Virus record (IMG/VR): IMGVR_UViG_3300022602_004810
Location: 23,068-87,067 of that record
From: a virus
Length of the DNA: 64,000 bases
Reading direction: 5' to 3' (one strand)
Shown: positions 42,881 through 50,652 of the stretch, piece by piece
Layout of the letters: every line of letters begins with the position of its first letter
Numbering within the stretch: the stretch's first letter is position 1
Notes under the pieces: model-generated
What the model saw: only the letters and a program-made list of their open reading frames with translations
The model's database searches: none
What the model was told of the DNA's origin: nothing
Translations under genes and position numbers: made by a program

Positions 42881-43030
42881 TTATTTACAGATTGCGGCAA
42901 TGTCGGTAGAATTTTTACCTGCTTGTAATGCGGCAATACGGCATTCGGTCTTGTTGTGTTCTTCTAAGGCTAACTCCGCATACATACCTAATATTGTTAC
43001 TATCACAACAATTGATAACGATTTCTCCAT
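42881..43030 (-). CDS. Small secreted or membrane protein
   Basis: A 49-residue protein. It begins MEKSLSIVVIVTILGMYAEL, a signal-like hydrophobic segment, followed by a charged part with two Cys (TECRIAALQ, AAICK). GGAGAG precedes the ATG. The two cysteines may form a disulphide in the periplasm. Function is unknown. Confidence 0.55.
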   Translation of the reverse strand: MEKSLSIVVIVTILGMYAELALEEHNKTECRIAALQAGKNSTDIAAICK

Positions 43031-43031
43031 G

Positions 43032-43151
43032 TTACTCTCCATCTATTAATGGAACTGTTTGCCACTCTGACCAAACTTTTTTAATCAGAGTTCGATACTG
43101 TAGGGTTTTAGCACCACTCTGCCAAACCCAACGAAGTTCAATATTTTCCAT
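43032..43151 (-). CDS. Very small protein of unknown function
   Basis: A 39-residue basic, Trp-rich protein (MENIELRWVWQSGAKTLQYR) starting at a TAATG overlap with the gene upstream and ending one base before the next. The coupling at both ends supports it as a real gene. The pattern ELRWVW may form beta strands. Confidence 0.5.
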   Translation of the reverse strand: MENIELRWVWQSGAKTLQYRTLIKKVWSEWQTVPLIDGE

Positions 43152-43312
43152 TATTTCTTCTCTGGAAATACATCACGTGCGATGTCTGCCAGCATCCACC
43201 CAAAAGCCAGCATGCCTAATAGACGTTGAGCTGTTGGATTCCAAATGCCTACTACACCCACGACAACGATGCCTGCTGCAATGAATAAAATTTGTTTTGT
43301 AAGTTGTGACAT
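43151..43312 (-). CDS. Small membrane protein
   Basis: A 53-residue protein with one clear membrane span (ILFIAAGIVVVGVVGIW) and a second weak one (LLGMLAFGWMLADI). AAGGAG lies before the ATG. It overlaps the next gene (TAATG). Function is unknown. Confidence 0.6.
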   Translation of the reverse strand: MSQLTKQILFIAAGIVVVGVVGIWNPTAQRLLGMLAFGWMLADIARDVFPEKK

Positions 43313-43322
43313 ATATTACTCC

Positions 43323-43454
43323 TTAATCTCGACCGCTTGCTAAAAAGAACACAGTGAATAGAAACCACCATGCACTCCAACCTTGCCATCCTACTAGCCA
43401 AGCGGTGCCACCTAGTAGAATTAAATTATAAATCATTGCTAATAGTAATTTCAT
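43323..43454 (-). CDS. Very small membrane protein
   Basis: A 43-residue protein that is almost entirely hydrophobic and Trp-rich (LILLGGTAWLVGWQGW, AWWFLFTVFFLAS). Its ATG overlaps the upstream TGA. It probably has two spans or a hairpin in the inner membrane. Function is unknown. Confidence 0.55.
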   Translation of the reverse strand: MKLLLAMIYNLILLGGTAWLVGWQGWSAWWFLFTVFFLASGRD

Positions 43455-43705
43455 TGTATGCCTTCGGTGCTTAAAGTAGCCCACATAAAATCTTTTTCTT
43501 CCTGTATAACTCTACGCCATTGACGGTATTGATGTACAGCACACACAGCATTAATAGTGCCAAAGAATGTGCTTAATGCCATACCCCACCATTCGTGTTT
43601 GGACCAATGACCCCAAGCAAATACTAATTGTAGCACAACAATCAAGACATTCGCAATAGTAAAGAATAAAAATAATCTACTCCACTTCTGATAAAATGCG
43701 CCCAT
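43451..43705 (-). CDS. Small two-span membrane protein
   Basis: An 84-residue protein with hydrophobic segments LFLFFTIANVLIVVLQLVFA and WWGMALSTFFGTINAVCAV, then a charged tail. TTGGAG before ATG 43705 fixes the start. Function is unknown. Confidence 0.62.
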   Translation of the reverse strand: MGAFYQKWSRLFLFFTIANVLIVVLQLVFAWGHWSKHEWWGMALSTFFGTINAVCAVHQYRQWRRVIQEEKDFMWATLSTEGIQ

Positions 43706-43706
43706 G

Positions 43707-43973
43707 CTATGCTCCAAACTTTAATATTGCCATGGTTAATAATTGCTCTGCTGTTTCACGATTATTATACTTCCACTTAGTACCATATCGTAGGCCACGA
43801 TTACCACCAGGGTCAAAGTGCTTGCGCATATCTTCTAAGGTGTAGTTAGTCATGCCACTTAGTCTATGAGCATTAATACTAATTTCATAGTGCTTACGAC
43901 CTGTAGTAGGGCTCGTAATGCTGTTTAAATTAAACCAGCGACCTTCTAGTACTCTACGCTTGCGATGTCTCAT
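43707..43973 (-). CDS. Small basic protein, LRW-tail family
   Basis: An 88-residue basic protein (MRHRKRRVLEGRWFNL start) ending QLLTMAILKFGA, a variant of the tail seen in the operon at 1-2855. ATG 43973 overlaps the previous TAA and follows AAGGTGG. Function is unknown. Confidence 0.62.
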   Translation of the reverse strand: MRHRKRRVLEGRWFNLNSITSPTTGRKHYEISINAHRLSGMTNYTLEDMRKHFDPGGNRGLRYGTKWKYNNRETAEQLLTMAILKFGA

Positions 43974-44212
43974 TACGGCCACCTTAACACTAACATTGTA
44001 TAGTTTTTTTCAGCAAGGTCTTGATCTGTAAATCTATACTGAAATCTTACTTTTTTAATAAACAAATTCCTGTCAGGGTCTAACATATCTCGAATTTCTT
44101 CCAATTGATCATGAAGATTTACAGATTTATATGTTATTCTGTAATAGGTTTTATTCTTTTGAACTTCTTGCGCAAGCGTAAAATTTCTACTGCTAGCTAA
44201 TAGTGTTTTCAT
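43973..44212 (-). CDS. Small protein, LRW-tail family
   Basis: A 79-residue protein ending KNYTMLVLRWP. The codons for LRWP read AAGGTGGCCG followed by TAATG, so the tail again carries the ribosome-binding signal of the next gene. The middle contains a repeated basic-aromatic pattern (KVRFQYRFTDQD). Function is unknown. Confidence 0.62.
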   Translation of the reverse strand: MKTLLASSRNFTLAQEVQKNKTYYRITYKSVNLHDQLEEIRDMLDPDRNLFIKKVRFQYRFTDQDLAEKNYTMLVLRWP

Positions 44213-44435
44213 TTCGAGCAATCGCTTCTTTGGCTTGATCTAGGTTAATTTCCAACTCACGATCTAGACTGTTGTAACCTAATAGGTACAAGGTCCAAAT
44301 TAAGCCAACCCCCCATAGATTACCCCAATCATAGTGTCCATTTTCCCAACCGAGAAGTATTTGAGAAAATACCAGTAAGTAAAAGATTACATTCCATTGG
44401 TTTACATATTTGAAATACTGTTTAATTGCGTTCAT
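44193..44435 (-). CDS. Small two-span membrane protein
   Basis: An 80-residue protein with spans VIFYLLVFSQILLGW and LWGVGLIWTLYLLGY, followed by an acidic helix (RELEINLDQAKEAIA). It overlaps the next gene by 20 bases. Function is unknown. Confidence 0.62.
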   Translation of the reverse strand: MNAIKQYFKYVNQWNVIFYLLVFSQILLGWENGHYDWGNLWGVGLIWTLYLLGYNSLDRELEINLDQAKEAIARNENTIS

Positions 44436-44439
44436 TTGT

Positions 44440-44616
44440 CTACTCCTTAGGTCGTGCTACAAAATAGTTGCCGCGTCGTTCAATGCGTTGCTGTGTTAAT
44501 TGTTCATTAAGATGTTCTAAGTCGTTATTCAACTTTTTGTTAAGTTGGTAGATTAGCAACCCTGGGGCTGCTAATGCTACTGCTAACAATACAACTAAGC
44601 CAATTAAGATAATCAT
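44440..44616 (-). CDS. Small single-span membrane protein
   Basis: A 58-residue protein. ATG at 44616 is fixed by AAGGAG seven bases upstream. It has one membrane span (IILIGLVVLLAVALAAPGLL) and a coiled-coil segment (LNNDLEHLNEQLTQQ). It resembles the 40559 gene in layout. Function is unknown. Confidence 0.62.
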   Translation of the reverse strand: MIILIGLVVLLAVALAAPGLLIYQLNKKLNNDLEHLNEQLTQQRIERRGNYFVARPKE

Positions 44617-44627
44617 TTGCCTACTCC

Positions 44628-44810
44628 TTATTCGGTAATTAATGTGCATGCTTCAAGCACATATTCTTCAGTTTCTGGATACGGTGGGTTTACCTTAGCC
44701 GTTGCCAACGCTGTTTTAGCCAGAGCAAGACTAGCATAATAACCCACGATACGGTGATGCCCGTAACCTGTCCAGTCTAATCCTTTTACAATATAAACTT
44801 TAGTTGTCAT
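44628..44810 (-). CDS. Small soluble protein of unknown function
   Basis: A 60-residue protein (VYIVKGLDWTGYGHHRIVG, SLALAKTALATAK) with a beta-alpha layout. GGAGCAGGCAGT precedes the ATG. Such short proteins with a final Glu-rich stretch are common in T4-like phages. Function is unknown. Confidence 0.6.
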   Translation of the reverse strand: MTTKVYIVKGLDWTGYGHHRIVGYYASLALAKTALATAKVNPPYPETEEYVLEACTLITE

Positions 44811-44843
44811 ACTGCCTGCTCCTTTCTTTAGTTTATGTTAGTA

Positions 44844-45863
44844 TTAACTACCTGACTTCATACAAGTTGTCTTAGCCATAGCTTCCCAGTTATTAGGAAA
44901 GCTCTTATACAACTGGCCTATTTTGATGGCCATTCTGAGCGACAGTTCGCGAAGTTTGTTCTTGTTAGCATCCATAAAATCAATAATAATCTCTTGTCCG
45001 ATGCTGCCAATACCCAAGTCCTCAAACAGTGCTCCATCTTTAGCAATCTGTTTAATGCGTAAGATCTTATCGCGTTGTGTGTCTAAAGTTAAATCTAGAT
45101 AGTGACAACGACTTTGTAGTGCTTCTAAGTGATCTTTAAGTTTTGAGCTTTTAACTTGATCAAACTTCAAATTTGTTAGGAAAATTACAGCACCCTTAAA
45201 GTTAAAACTATTAGGAATATCTTCGTTCTTTAAGATACGACTTTCAAGTAACCAGTTAATCTTACGATTTTTGCCGCTGTCTAGAGCACCTTTAAGCAAG
45301 TTCAACGACACTTCGTCAAACAAAATACTGTCTACGTCATCTAGAACTAACACAGAACCCTCGTCACTGTATTCGTATAATTTCTTATACAAGCCAATAG
45401 CACTCGCACTACCTTTAACTACTTCGTGTTTAGGTTTAACATTAGCAACCTGCTGAAATAAGTTTGCTCGTTCAATTTGATGTTCTACAGTAAAGCTCTT
45501 ACCAACACCAGGCGGCCCTGAAACTATCAGTGCCCTAATATCCCCATTTAGTGCAGCCTTAGTCATTGTATCTAGCATTTCAAATCGCATTGCGATATCT
45601 GCTATTCTTTCCTCATCGCTCTGCTCATTATGCTCGTTTTGTGTAGCCACTTCACCTGTGTATTCTGTTGCGTCTACCAGTTCATACTCTGTAGGACTAG
45701 CAATAGTAACACGTATTTTATCTTTACCAAAACGACCAGTGCCGTCTACTGTGATAAAACCACCTTTACTGCCTAATTGAAATTGTTTTACTAGAGGAAA
45801 TACTTCGTTAGTAATTGTTTGATTACGATAACTACCATTTTTAATTTTTACAAAACCAGTCAT
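44844..45863 (-). CDS. AAA+ ATPase
   Basis: A 339-residue protein. After a ~85-residue N-terminal beta domain (FVKIKNGSYRNQTITNEVF), the AAA+ core has Walker A SGPPGVGKS, Walker B SVLVLDDVDSI and sensor-1-like GAVIFLTNLKF. It is similar to a single-copy ATPase of aquatic T4-like phages whose role is not settled. It is preceded by a consensus sigma70 promoter and AAGGAG, implying strong early expression. Confidence 0.85.
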   Translation of the reverse strand: MTGFVKIKNGSYRNQTITNEVFPLVKQFQLGSKGGFITVDGTGRFGKDKIRVTIASPTEYELVDATEYTGEVATQNEHNEQSDEERIADIAMRFEMLDTMTKAALNGDIRALIVSGPPGVGKSFTVEHQIERANLFQQVANVKPKHEVVKGSASAIGLYKKLYEYSDEGSVLVLDDVDSILFDEVSLNLLKGALDSGKNRKINWLLESRILKNEDIPNSFNFKGAVIFLTNLKFDQVKSSKLKDHLEALQSRCHYLDLTLDTQRDKILRIKQIAKDGALFEDLGIGSIGQEIIIDFMDANKNKLRELSLRMAIKIGQLYKSFPNNWEAMAKTTCMKSGS

Positions 45864-45893
45864 TGTCTAATGCTCCTTTGTTATTGTTTCGTA

Positions 45894-45922
45894 ATTATAG
45901 CACCTCTGCCTGTGCTTGTCAA
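45894..45922 (-). promoter_or_regulatory. Consensus sigma70 promoter
   Basis: On the minus strand TTGACA (45917-45922), exactly 17 bases and TATAAT (45894-45899): a perfect match, 31 bases before the AAA+ ATPase ATG. Confidence 0.9.
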
Positions 45923-45929
45923 CCTCTTT

Positions 45930-46136
45930 TTAAATAAAATCGTAAGCGTATTCGCCAGTGTCGCCAATTGCGTTCATCTCCACGGCGCCTACTTTTTCAA
46001 TTAAAACGTGTAGAACTGCTGTGGCTTCTTGCTCTGTAATAGTGCGAACAAACAAGGTGCCTGAGAAGAATTCTGTTTTAACTCTGATGCTGTTTAATGT
46101 AATTAAAACATACTGTTTTACGCAAGTTTCAAACAT
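45930..46136 (-). CDS. Small protein of unknown function
   Basis: A 68-residue protein with beta-type strands (KQYVLITLNSIRVKTEFF, GTLFVRTITEQEA) and an acidic end. It is a single gene between two consensus promoters, so it is probably expressed early and strongly. Function is unknown. Confidence 0.62.
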   Translation of the reverse strand: MFETCVKQYVLITLNSIRVKTEFFSGTLFVRTITEQEATAVLHVLIEKVGAVEMNAIGDTGEYAYDFI

Positions 46137-46170
46137 ATTATTCTTCCCGTGTTGTTAGTGTATGTGTAGC

Positions 46171-46199
46171 ATTATACACTCATTTTGATAAAATGTCAA
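46171..46199 (-). promoter_or_regulatory. Consensus sigma70 promoter
   Basis: Minus strand TTGACA (46194-46199), 17 bases, TATAAT (46171-46176): a perfect match, upstream of the gene starting at 46136. The -35 box overlaps the stop of the preceding gene. Confidence 0.9.
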
Positions 46200-46501
46200 T
46201 GACTAAATGGGTTAGTTGATCCATAACACCACCAAGCATCAACTTGGTATTTCTCTGCTAATTTATCGCAAGCAGCTACTACACCCATGTCATGGTACAA
46301 ACAAACTACGTTTGTGTAATGTGCTTGTGCTTGGATAGGATCAGCAAAAGCATCTCGCATTGTGTCATGAAGTTTTGCTAATTCTGCTAATAGATTCAGA
46401 TCTTTTCTACGTTCTGAGATCTTAGCAAATTCTGTAGGATCTTCTATTAGCCTGCTTAGTGCTTTAGATTCTTTATTAGTTTGTGGTGCCCAGAAACTCA
46501 T
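46196..46501 (-). CDS. Small helical protein of unknown function
   Basis: A 101-residue, mostly helical protein (ALSRLIEDPTEFAKISERRK, AHYTNVVCLYHDMGVVAACD) with a Trp-rich end. AAGGAG precedes the ATG and a strong promoter lies at 46527-46555. No family is recognised. Confidence 0.65.
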   Translation of the reverse strand: MSFWAPQTNKESKALSRLIEDPTEFAKISERRKDLNLLAELAKLHDTMRDAFADPIQAQAHYTNVVCLYHDMGVVAACDKLAEKYQVDAWWCYGSTNPFSH

Positions 46502-46526
46502 AATTGCTCCTTAACTGTTAAACGCT

Positions 46527-46555
46527 AGTATACTGTCATTTAACCAAAATGTCAA
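46527..46555 (-). promoter_or_regulatory. Near-consensus sigma70 promoter
   Basis: Minus strand TTGACA (46550-46555), 17 bases, TATACT (46527-46532), 26 bases before the ATG at 46501. Confidence 0.85.
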
Positions 46556-46763
46556 CCTCTTTAAATGGACTTTCTTTCATAGGAACTTTGACAAACTTGC
46601 GGCCACGCTTGTCTAGTTTTTGTTTTGTAGTGTAGTAGATAGGAGCACCTTCGCCCCATTTTTGATATCCTACAGCTCGTTCACCCTTCATTAGGTATGT
46701 GTGGTTTGGCTGGCGATAGTCTACCTCCCAAACCGTTACTTCTCGAATAACTTCTAGGGCCAT
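46536..46763 (-). CDS. Small conserved phage protein
   Basis: A 75-residue basic protein of beta character (VTVWEVDYRQPNHTYLM, YYTTKQKLDKRGRKFVKVPM). Similar short proteins occur in related phages. It is one base after the preceding gene and its end contains the -35 box of the next promoter. Function is unknown. Confidence 0.65.
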   Translation of the reverse strand: MALEVIREVTVWEVDYRQPNHTYLMKGERAVGYQKWGEGAPIYYTTKQKLDKRGRKFVKVPMKESPFKEVDILVK

Positions 46764-46764
46764 G

Positions 46765-46965
46765 TTAGTTCCTAATTAGATTTAAGATTGATTGTTGGAG
46801 TTCTGCTACTTCATCATTAGGTACATAGAAGTCTGTAGTTGGATCCCAATATTCGCCGGCCTTGGCATCGTAGTATAGGACACGACCGTTTGGATAATGA
46901 AATGGGCCTTCTAAGCCTTTGCGACTACCGTATTCTTTACCGTGTTGGAAAACTGCATAGCCCAT
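46765..46965 (-). CDS. Small protein of unknown function
   Basis: A 66-residue protein (GYAVFQHGKEYGSRKGLEGP, NGRVLYYDAKAGEYWDPTTD) that looks like a compact beta domain. ATG at 46965 is fixed by AAGGAG. It is first gene after a perfect consensus promoter. Function is unknown. Confidence 0.65.
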   Translation of the reverse strand: MGYAVFQHGKEYGSRKGLEGPFHYPNGRVLYYDAKAGEYWDPTTDFYVPNDEVAELQQSILNLIRN

Positions 46966-46997
46966 AACTTGCACTCCTTATTAACTAAACAAGTGCC

Positions 46998-47026
46998 ATT
47001 ATAGACTATTTTGAGCTAGTTGTCAA
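46998..47026 (-). promoter_or_regulatory. Consensus sigma70 promoter
   Basis: Minus strand TTGACA (47021-47026), 17 bases, TATAAT (46998-47003): a perfect match, 33 bases before the ATG at 46965, overlapping the stop of the glycan gene upstream. Confidence 0.9.
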
Positions 47027-48123
47027 CCGTTTTTTGCTAAAAAGTGGTTGGAAAACCACTCAATTGGATGACATTCAGTACCAAACTCATGGCCATGTGC
47101 TCGCATTGGTATTCTAGCCATAGCCACAAAAGCCGCATCACGTGCTTGTTGTAGTAGATAAATGTCTTGATCTGGATTTACATCTAGTTCGCTGATATGC
47201 CCTTTCCAGAATAAGGGAATATCTTCTACACACCAGCGTGCTTCTACCCCATTGGGGTCTATGCTGTATAATCGCTCAGCGGCAGCATACAAGTTAGTCC
47301 AACCTTCCTTGCGTTCTGGATAACCAATACGCACCTTCATGGTCTTGTCAAAGAAACCTGGAGGTACACAAAGTGGAGGAGCAATAGGGTTTAGCATTTT
47401 ACCTACATGACTGTAACCATCATAGTGGCGTGTTAGTTCACGTGTAGGACTATAAACTGTACCTGGTATCTTGTATCCGTATTGCCAACCCAGAGGGTCT
47501 GAGCGATACATGTTATCTTCACCACAGTCTGTTTCAAACCAGTAACGTTTAAATCTGCTGGCCTTCATCATGATTAGTGAGTCTACTGTGTCCCAGGTGA
47601 ACTTGATAAAATTCTTATCCTCAGTTAGTTCGCCATTCTGCGCTATAGTCATGCGCATCTGCTCGGGCCAATGACTGTAATACATAACAGCGTTAGGATC
47701 CGGGTCTGCATTTACAAGTTTAATACCAGCTGAAATTACTTCCAGGTCAGTGTCAATAAAGATATGGTCATCGTTGCCTTCATACCAAACTAGCTCATTG
47801 TCATCAGTAAAACGTTCTGTACACATTTCACGCCAAGTTCTGGTACGATCAATTCTATGCCAATTGACTTCTAGTTTATCTTCTGGGAAGATGCTTAACA
47901 TGTAAGCATATAGTTCTTCTTGACGTGGCGCAAACTCTGCTAGGTCAATGTAGAATACAAACTTGTCTACCACGGGTGCCATAACTGCACGACTAGCAAG
48001 ACAGTATTTGAATATGTCAAATCTGTTGCTTACTGGTAGCCAACTAGCGCGATCATAGACTGTGCCAGCATATGGCCAAGTCATTTTAATGTCTGTGATT
48101 TTTACGTTAAAGAAAACTATCAT
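47023..48123 (-). CDS. Glycosyltransferase-like protein, tandem paralog A
   Basis: A 366-residue protein, about half identical by eye to the next gene upstream. Both share FVFYIDLAE, EGNDDHIFID (a D-D-H motif like the nucleotide-sugar site of GT-A enzymes), MYYSHWPEQMR and RHYDGYSHVG. No named family is assigned, but the context of sugar genes and the acidic site suggest a glycosyltransferase. The upstream paralog ends in TAG and lies in the same frame with only two codons between. Confidence 0.65.
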   Translation of the reverse strand: MIVFFNVKITDIKMTWPYAGTVYDRASWLPVSNRFDIFKYCLASRAVMAPVVDKFVFYIDLAEFAPRQEELYAYMLSIFPEDKLEVNWHRIDRTRTWREMCTERFTDDNELVWYEGNDDHIFIDTDLEVISAGIKLVNADPDPNAVMYYSHWPEQMRMTIAQNGELTEDKNFIKFTWDTVDSLIMMKASRFKRYWFETDCGEDNMYRSDPLGWQYGYKIPGTVYSPTRELTRHYDGYSHVGKMLNPIAPPLCVPPGFFDKTMKVRIGYPERKEGWTNLYAAAERLYSIDPNGVEARWCVEDIPLFWKGHISELDVNPDQDIYLLQQARDAAFVAMARIPMRAHGHEFGTECHPIEWFSNHFLAKNG

Positions 48124-48129
48124 GTTATT

Positions 48130-49206
48130 CTACTCTTTGTATATAAAGTGTTTTTGGAACCAAGTTTCTGGATGACCTTCATCGCTGGTAAATTGGTGTC
48201 CATATGGATTCATTGGCACACGGGTCATGGCTATCATAGCACGATCACGTGCTTGGTGTAGTTCTTCTTGGGTAACTTCTGAGTTAGTCGCAATAGCCTT
48301 GATGCGACCTTGCCAGAATAGGGGAATGTCTTCTTCTACCCAACGATAGTCTGTGCCATTCTTGTCAGCATTGTATAACCATTCAGCCACGGGGTTAAAG
48401 TTAGTCCAACCTTCTTTGCGATCACTAAAGCCAATGCGTATCTGCATCTCACCTTCAAAGAAGCCAGGTGGAATATACAAGGGTGGTGCTACGTTTACAC
48501 AGCCAAGTCCCACATGACTATATCCGTCATAGTGACGTACTAGTTCTTTAGTTGGAGAATATACATTATGCTGTATCTTAAGCCCATATTGATTAAGGAA
48601 GTCTGATCTGTAGACTACATCACTGCCGCAGTCTGTGTCAAACCAATACTTCTTAAATCTACCAGCTTTCATTAGGTGGATAGCATCAAAGTTCTCCCAA
48701 TGGAACTTGATAAAATTACCATCTTCAGTTAGCTCGCCGCCCCAACGTAGACTGTTACGCATCTGTTCAGGCCAATGACTATAGTACATGATAGCATTGG
48801 GATCAGGATCCGCATTAAGTGTGGCTATGGCCGCACGTATCATATCTAAGTTACTGTCTATAAAGATATGATCGTCATTACCTGAATACCAAATTAGCTC
48901 ATTGTCGTCAGCGAACTTAGCAGCAGCTTCGCGCCATTCATTAGTGTGATTAAGACGATGCCACGTGACTTCTAATTTTTCTTCAGGAAAGATTGACAGC
49001 ATGTAAGCATATAGTTCTTCACGACGAGGATCTAATTCTGCCAGGTCAATATAAAATACAAATTTGTCTACTAAGGGTTCTAGTACAGCGTGACTAGCAA
49101 GACAATACTTAAAGATATCAAACCTGCCAGAGTCTGGATACCACTCGCCACGGTGATAAGTACCAAGGCGATGATCAGTGACTTTTACACTTTTGAGGAC
49201 TATCAT
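48130..49206 (-). CDS. Glycosyltransferase-like protein, tandem paralog B
   Basis: A 358-residue paralog of the 47023 gene, with SGNDDHIFIDSNLD and the same conserved segments, so the pair arose by tandem duplication. It ends TAG, AAT, AAC, then the next ATG in the same frame. It starts within one base of the aldolase-like gene, so it is part of the sugar operon that begins at 52665. Confidence 0.65.
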   Translation of the reverse strand: MIVLKSVKVTDHRLGTYHRGEWYPDSGRFDIFKYCLASHAVLEPLVDKFVFYIDLAELDPRREELYAYMLSIFPEEKLEVTWHRLNHTNEWREAAAKFADDNELIWYSGNDDHIFIDSNLDMIRAAIATLNADPDPNAIMYYSHWPEQMRNSLRWGGELTEDGNFIKFHWENFDAIHLMKAGRFKKYWFDTDCGSDVVYRSDFLNQYGLKIQHNVYSPTKELVRHYDGYSHVGLGCVNVAPPLYIPPGFFEGEMQIRIGFSDRKEGWTNFNPVAEWLYNADKNGTDYRWVEEDIPLFWQGRIKAIATNSEVTQEELHQARDRAMIAMTRVPMNPYGHQFTSDEGHPETWFQKHFIYKE

Positions 49207-50192
49207 TAGAACTGTAGATTAGTGGTATATGTGTCAAAAACTTGCCATAGTGCTTTTTGTACTTCATCATCCCAATCAGCGTGTTGACTTAGTTTAGATA
49301 AAATATCGCGATACTCTGGACTATTGAAACAGTAGTGTCCAGCAACGATGACCTTTTGATCATCTTCTTCGCTGTCAGTCCATTTAGTCCAACGATTACT
49401 TGCTAATACTATTTTACTAAACGCTGTCCATTCTGTTTGACCTACACGACCTAGGCAAAGTTCTTTTAATAGTTTAGTCTGTACTACACCTAATTGTGGA
49501 GCAATGTTCATAGCATGAACCCCTGCTGCACGACGTAGTTGTACCTGATTTGGTGTTAGATAATCAGCATTATGTTCTTTCAATTTAACACCATTGTCGT
49601 TGGCCACTTTAACTAAGTCACGCACTGTGTCTATTTCAAATGTACCAGCTTGGTGATCTTCATGGCATAGGCTACCTGTTTGAGCTACAACAAATTCCAA
49701 GTTTGGCATGTTCTTAGCAAAGGCTACATCTTCTTTGTATTTGATTGCGCCTGCGGCTACACCTACGTTTTCTTCTGTGCCAAATTCAAAGCGCACGTTA
49801 AGATTCAAGTCGTGTGCAAATTTAAATAACTCTTCAGCAATACCATAGGTATCATCTACACGACTAGTGTCAATGTGTATTAGGTCAAAGCCCTGTTCAA
49901 TGTCGTAGGCAATGGTTTTCTTAGTTGCTTCTACAGCTTTCTTTAGGTCAAGTCCTTTTTCACTGTCTAAGAAGTAGGGACCACAATGATCACGGCACAT
50001 CCACACATAACTAGTTGGTAATGTATCCAATAATTTACGTAGTTCTGGTGTAGTCATTACATAGCCACTGTCTGCATCAACTTGATTGCGACTAGCAATG
50101 ATCATCAAAGGACGTTTAGTGTCTTGTGTATAATTACAAATTGCCTTAATTGCTTCTGGACTCATTGGTCCAAATCCTAATCTAAAATCCAT
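49206..50192 (-). CDS. GatZ/KbaZ-like sugar-bisphosphate aldolase family protein
   Basis: A 328-residue TIM-barrel-like protein. IASRNQVDADSGYVMTTPEL, CRDHCGPYF, GFDLIHIDTSRVDD and RFEFGTEENVG match in order the landmarks of the GatZ/KbaZ subunits of class II tagatose-bisphosphate aldolase. In bacteria these stabilise or assist the catalytic subunit; some relatives act in sugar biosynthesis. ATG at 50192 is used; the longer frame lacks a ribosome-binding site. No catalytic GatY partner is in the window. Confidence 0.7.
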   Translation of the reverse strand: MDFRLGFGPMSPEAIKAICNYTQDTKRPLMIIASRNQVDADSGYVMTTPELRKLLDTLPTSYVWMCRDHCGPYFLDSEKGLDLKKAVEATKKTIAYDIEQGFDLIHIDTSRVDDTYGIAEELFKFAHDLNLNVRFEFGTEENVGVAAGAIKYKEDVAFAKNMPNLEFVVAQTGSLCHEDHQAGTFEIDTVRDLVKVANDNGVKLKEHNADYLTPNQVQLRRAAGVHAMNIAPQLGVVQTKLLKELCLGRVGQTEWTAFSKIVLASNRWTKWTDSEEDDQKVIVAGHYCFNSPEYRDILSKLSQHADWDDEVQKALWQVFDTYTTNLQF

Positions 50193-50652
50193 GTTTAATT
50201 CCCATCCTATCCATAATATATACACAGGCATCCATTACAGCGCCTTGTCCGCCTTCTCGTCTTGTTACAATTGTAGCTGCATTGATAGCTGTGCGCCATG
50301 CCTGCGCTGGTGCAATACTTAATCCTACATGTGGGAAAATCTTAGCATCATATGGACCATCCCCCATGAAGATTGTTTCTTTGGGATCACCTTTGGCCAG
50401 TATCCAATCTAATCGGTCCGCTTCTTTAACCAAGGTCAAAGGAAACTTCATATGATCAACAATGCGACTATGAGTTACAGGCCATCCTGCACCATCTGCT
50501 GAGATAAACTCAATACTAATATGGTCACGTAGCATACGTAGTCCATCGTGGTCATAGTTGCCAAAGGCCTTGAATGCTTTACCATCCTTGTCCCAATAGA
50601 GCTTGCCATCATTTAGTACACCATCTACATCTAATATAAATCTCTTGTACAT
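50182..50652 (-). CDS. KdsC/YrbI-type HAD phosphatase
   Basis: A 156-residue C0-type HAD protein with no cap: FILDVDGVLNDG (motif I), EFISADGAG, a Lys in FPLTLVKEADRL, and FMGDGPYDAKIF (motif III). It has the compact size of KdsC-type 8-phosphatases for 3-deoxy sugars. It probably removes phosphate from a sugar-phosphate intermediate made by the adjacent enzymes. It ends by overlapping the aldolase-like gene. Confidence 0.82.
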   Translation of the reverse strand: MYKRFILDVDGVLNDGKLYWDKDGKAFKAFGNYDHDGLRMLRDHISIEFISADGAGWPVTHSRIVDHMKFPLTLVKEADRLDWILAKGDPKETIFMGDGPYDAKIFPHVGLSIAPAQAWRTAINAATIVTRREGGQGAVMDACVYIMDRMGIKHGF

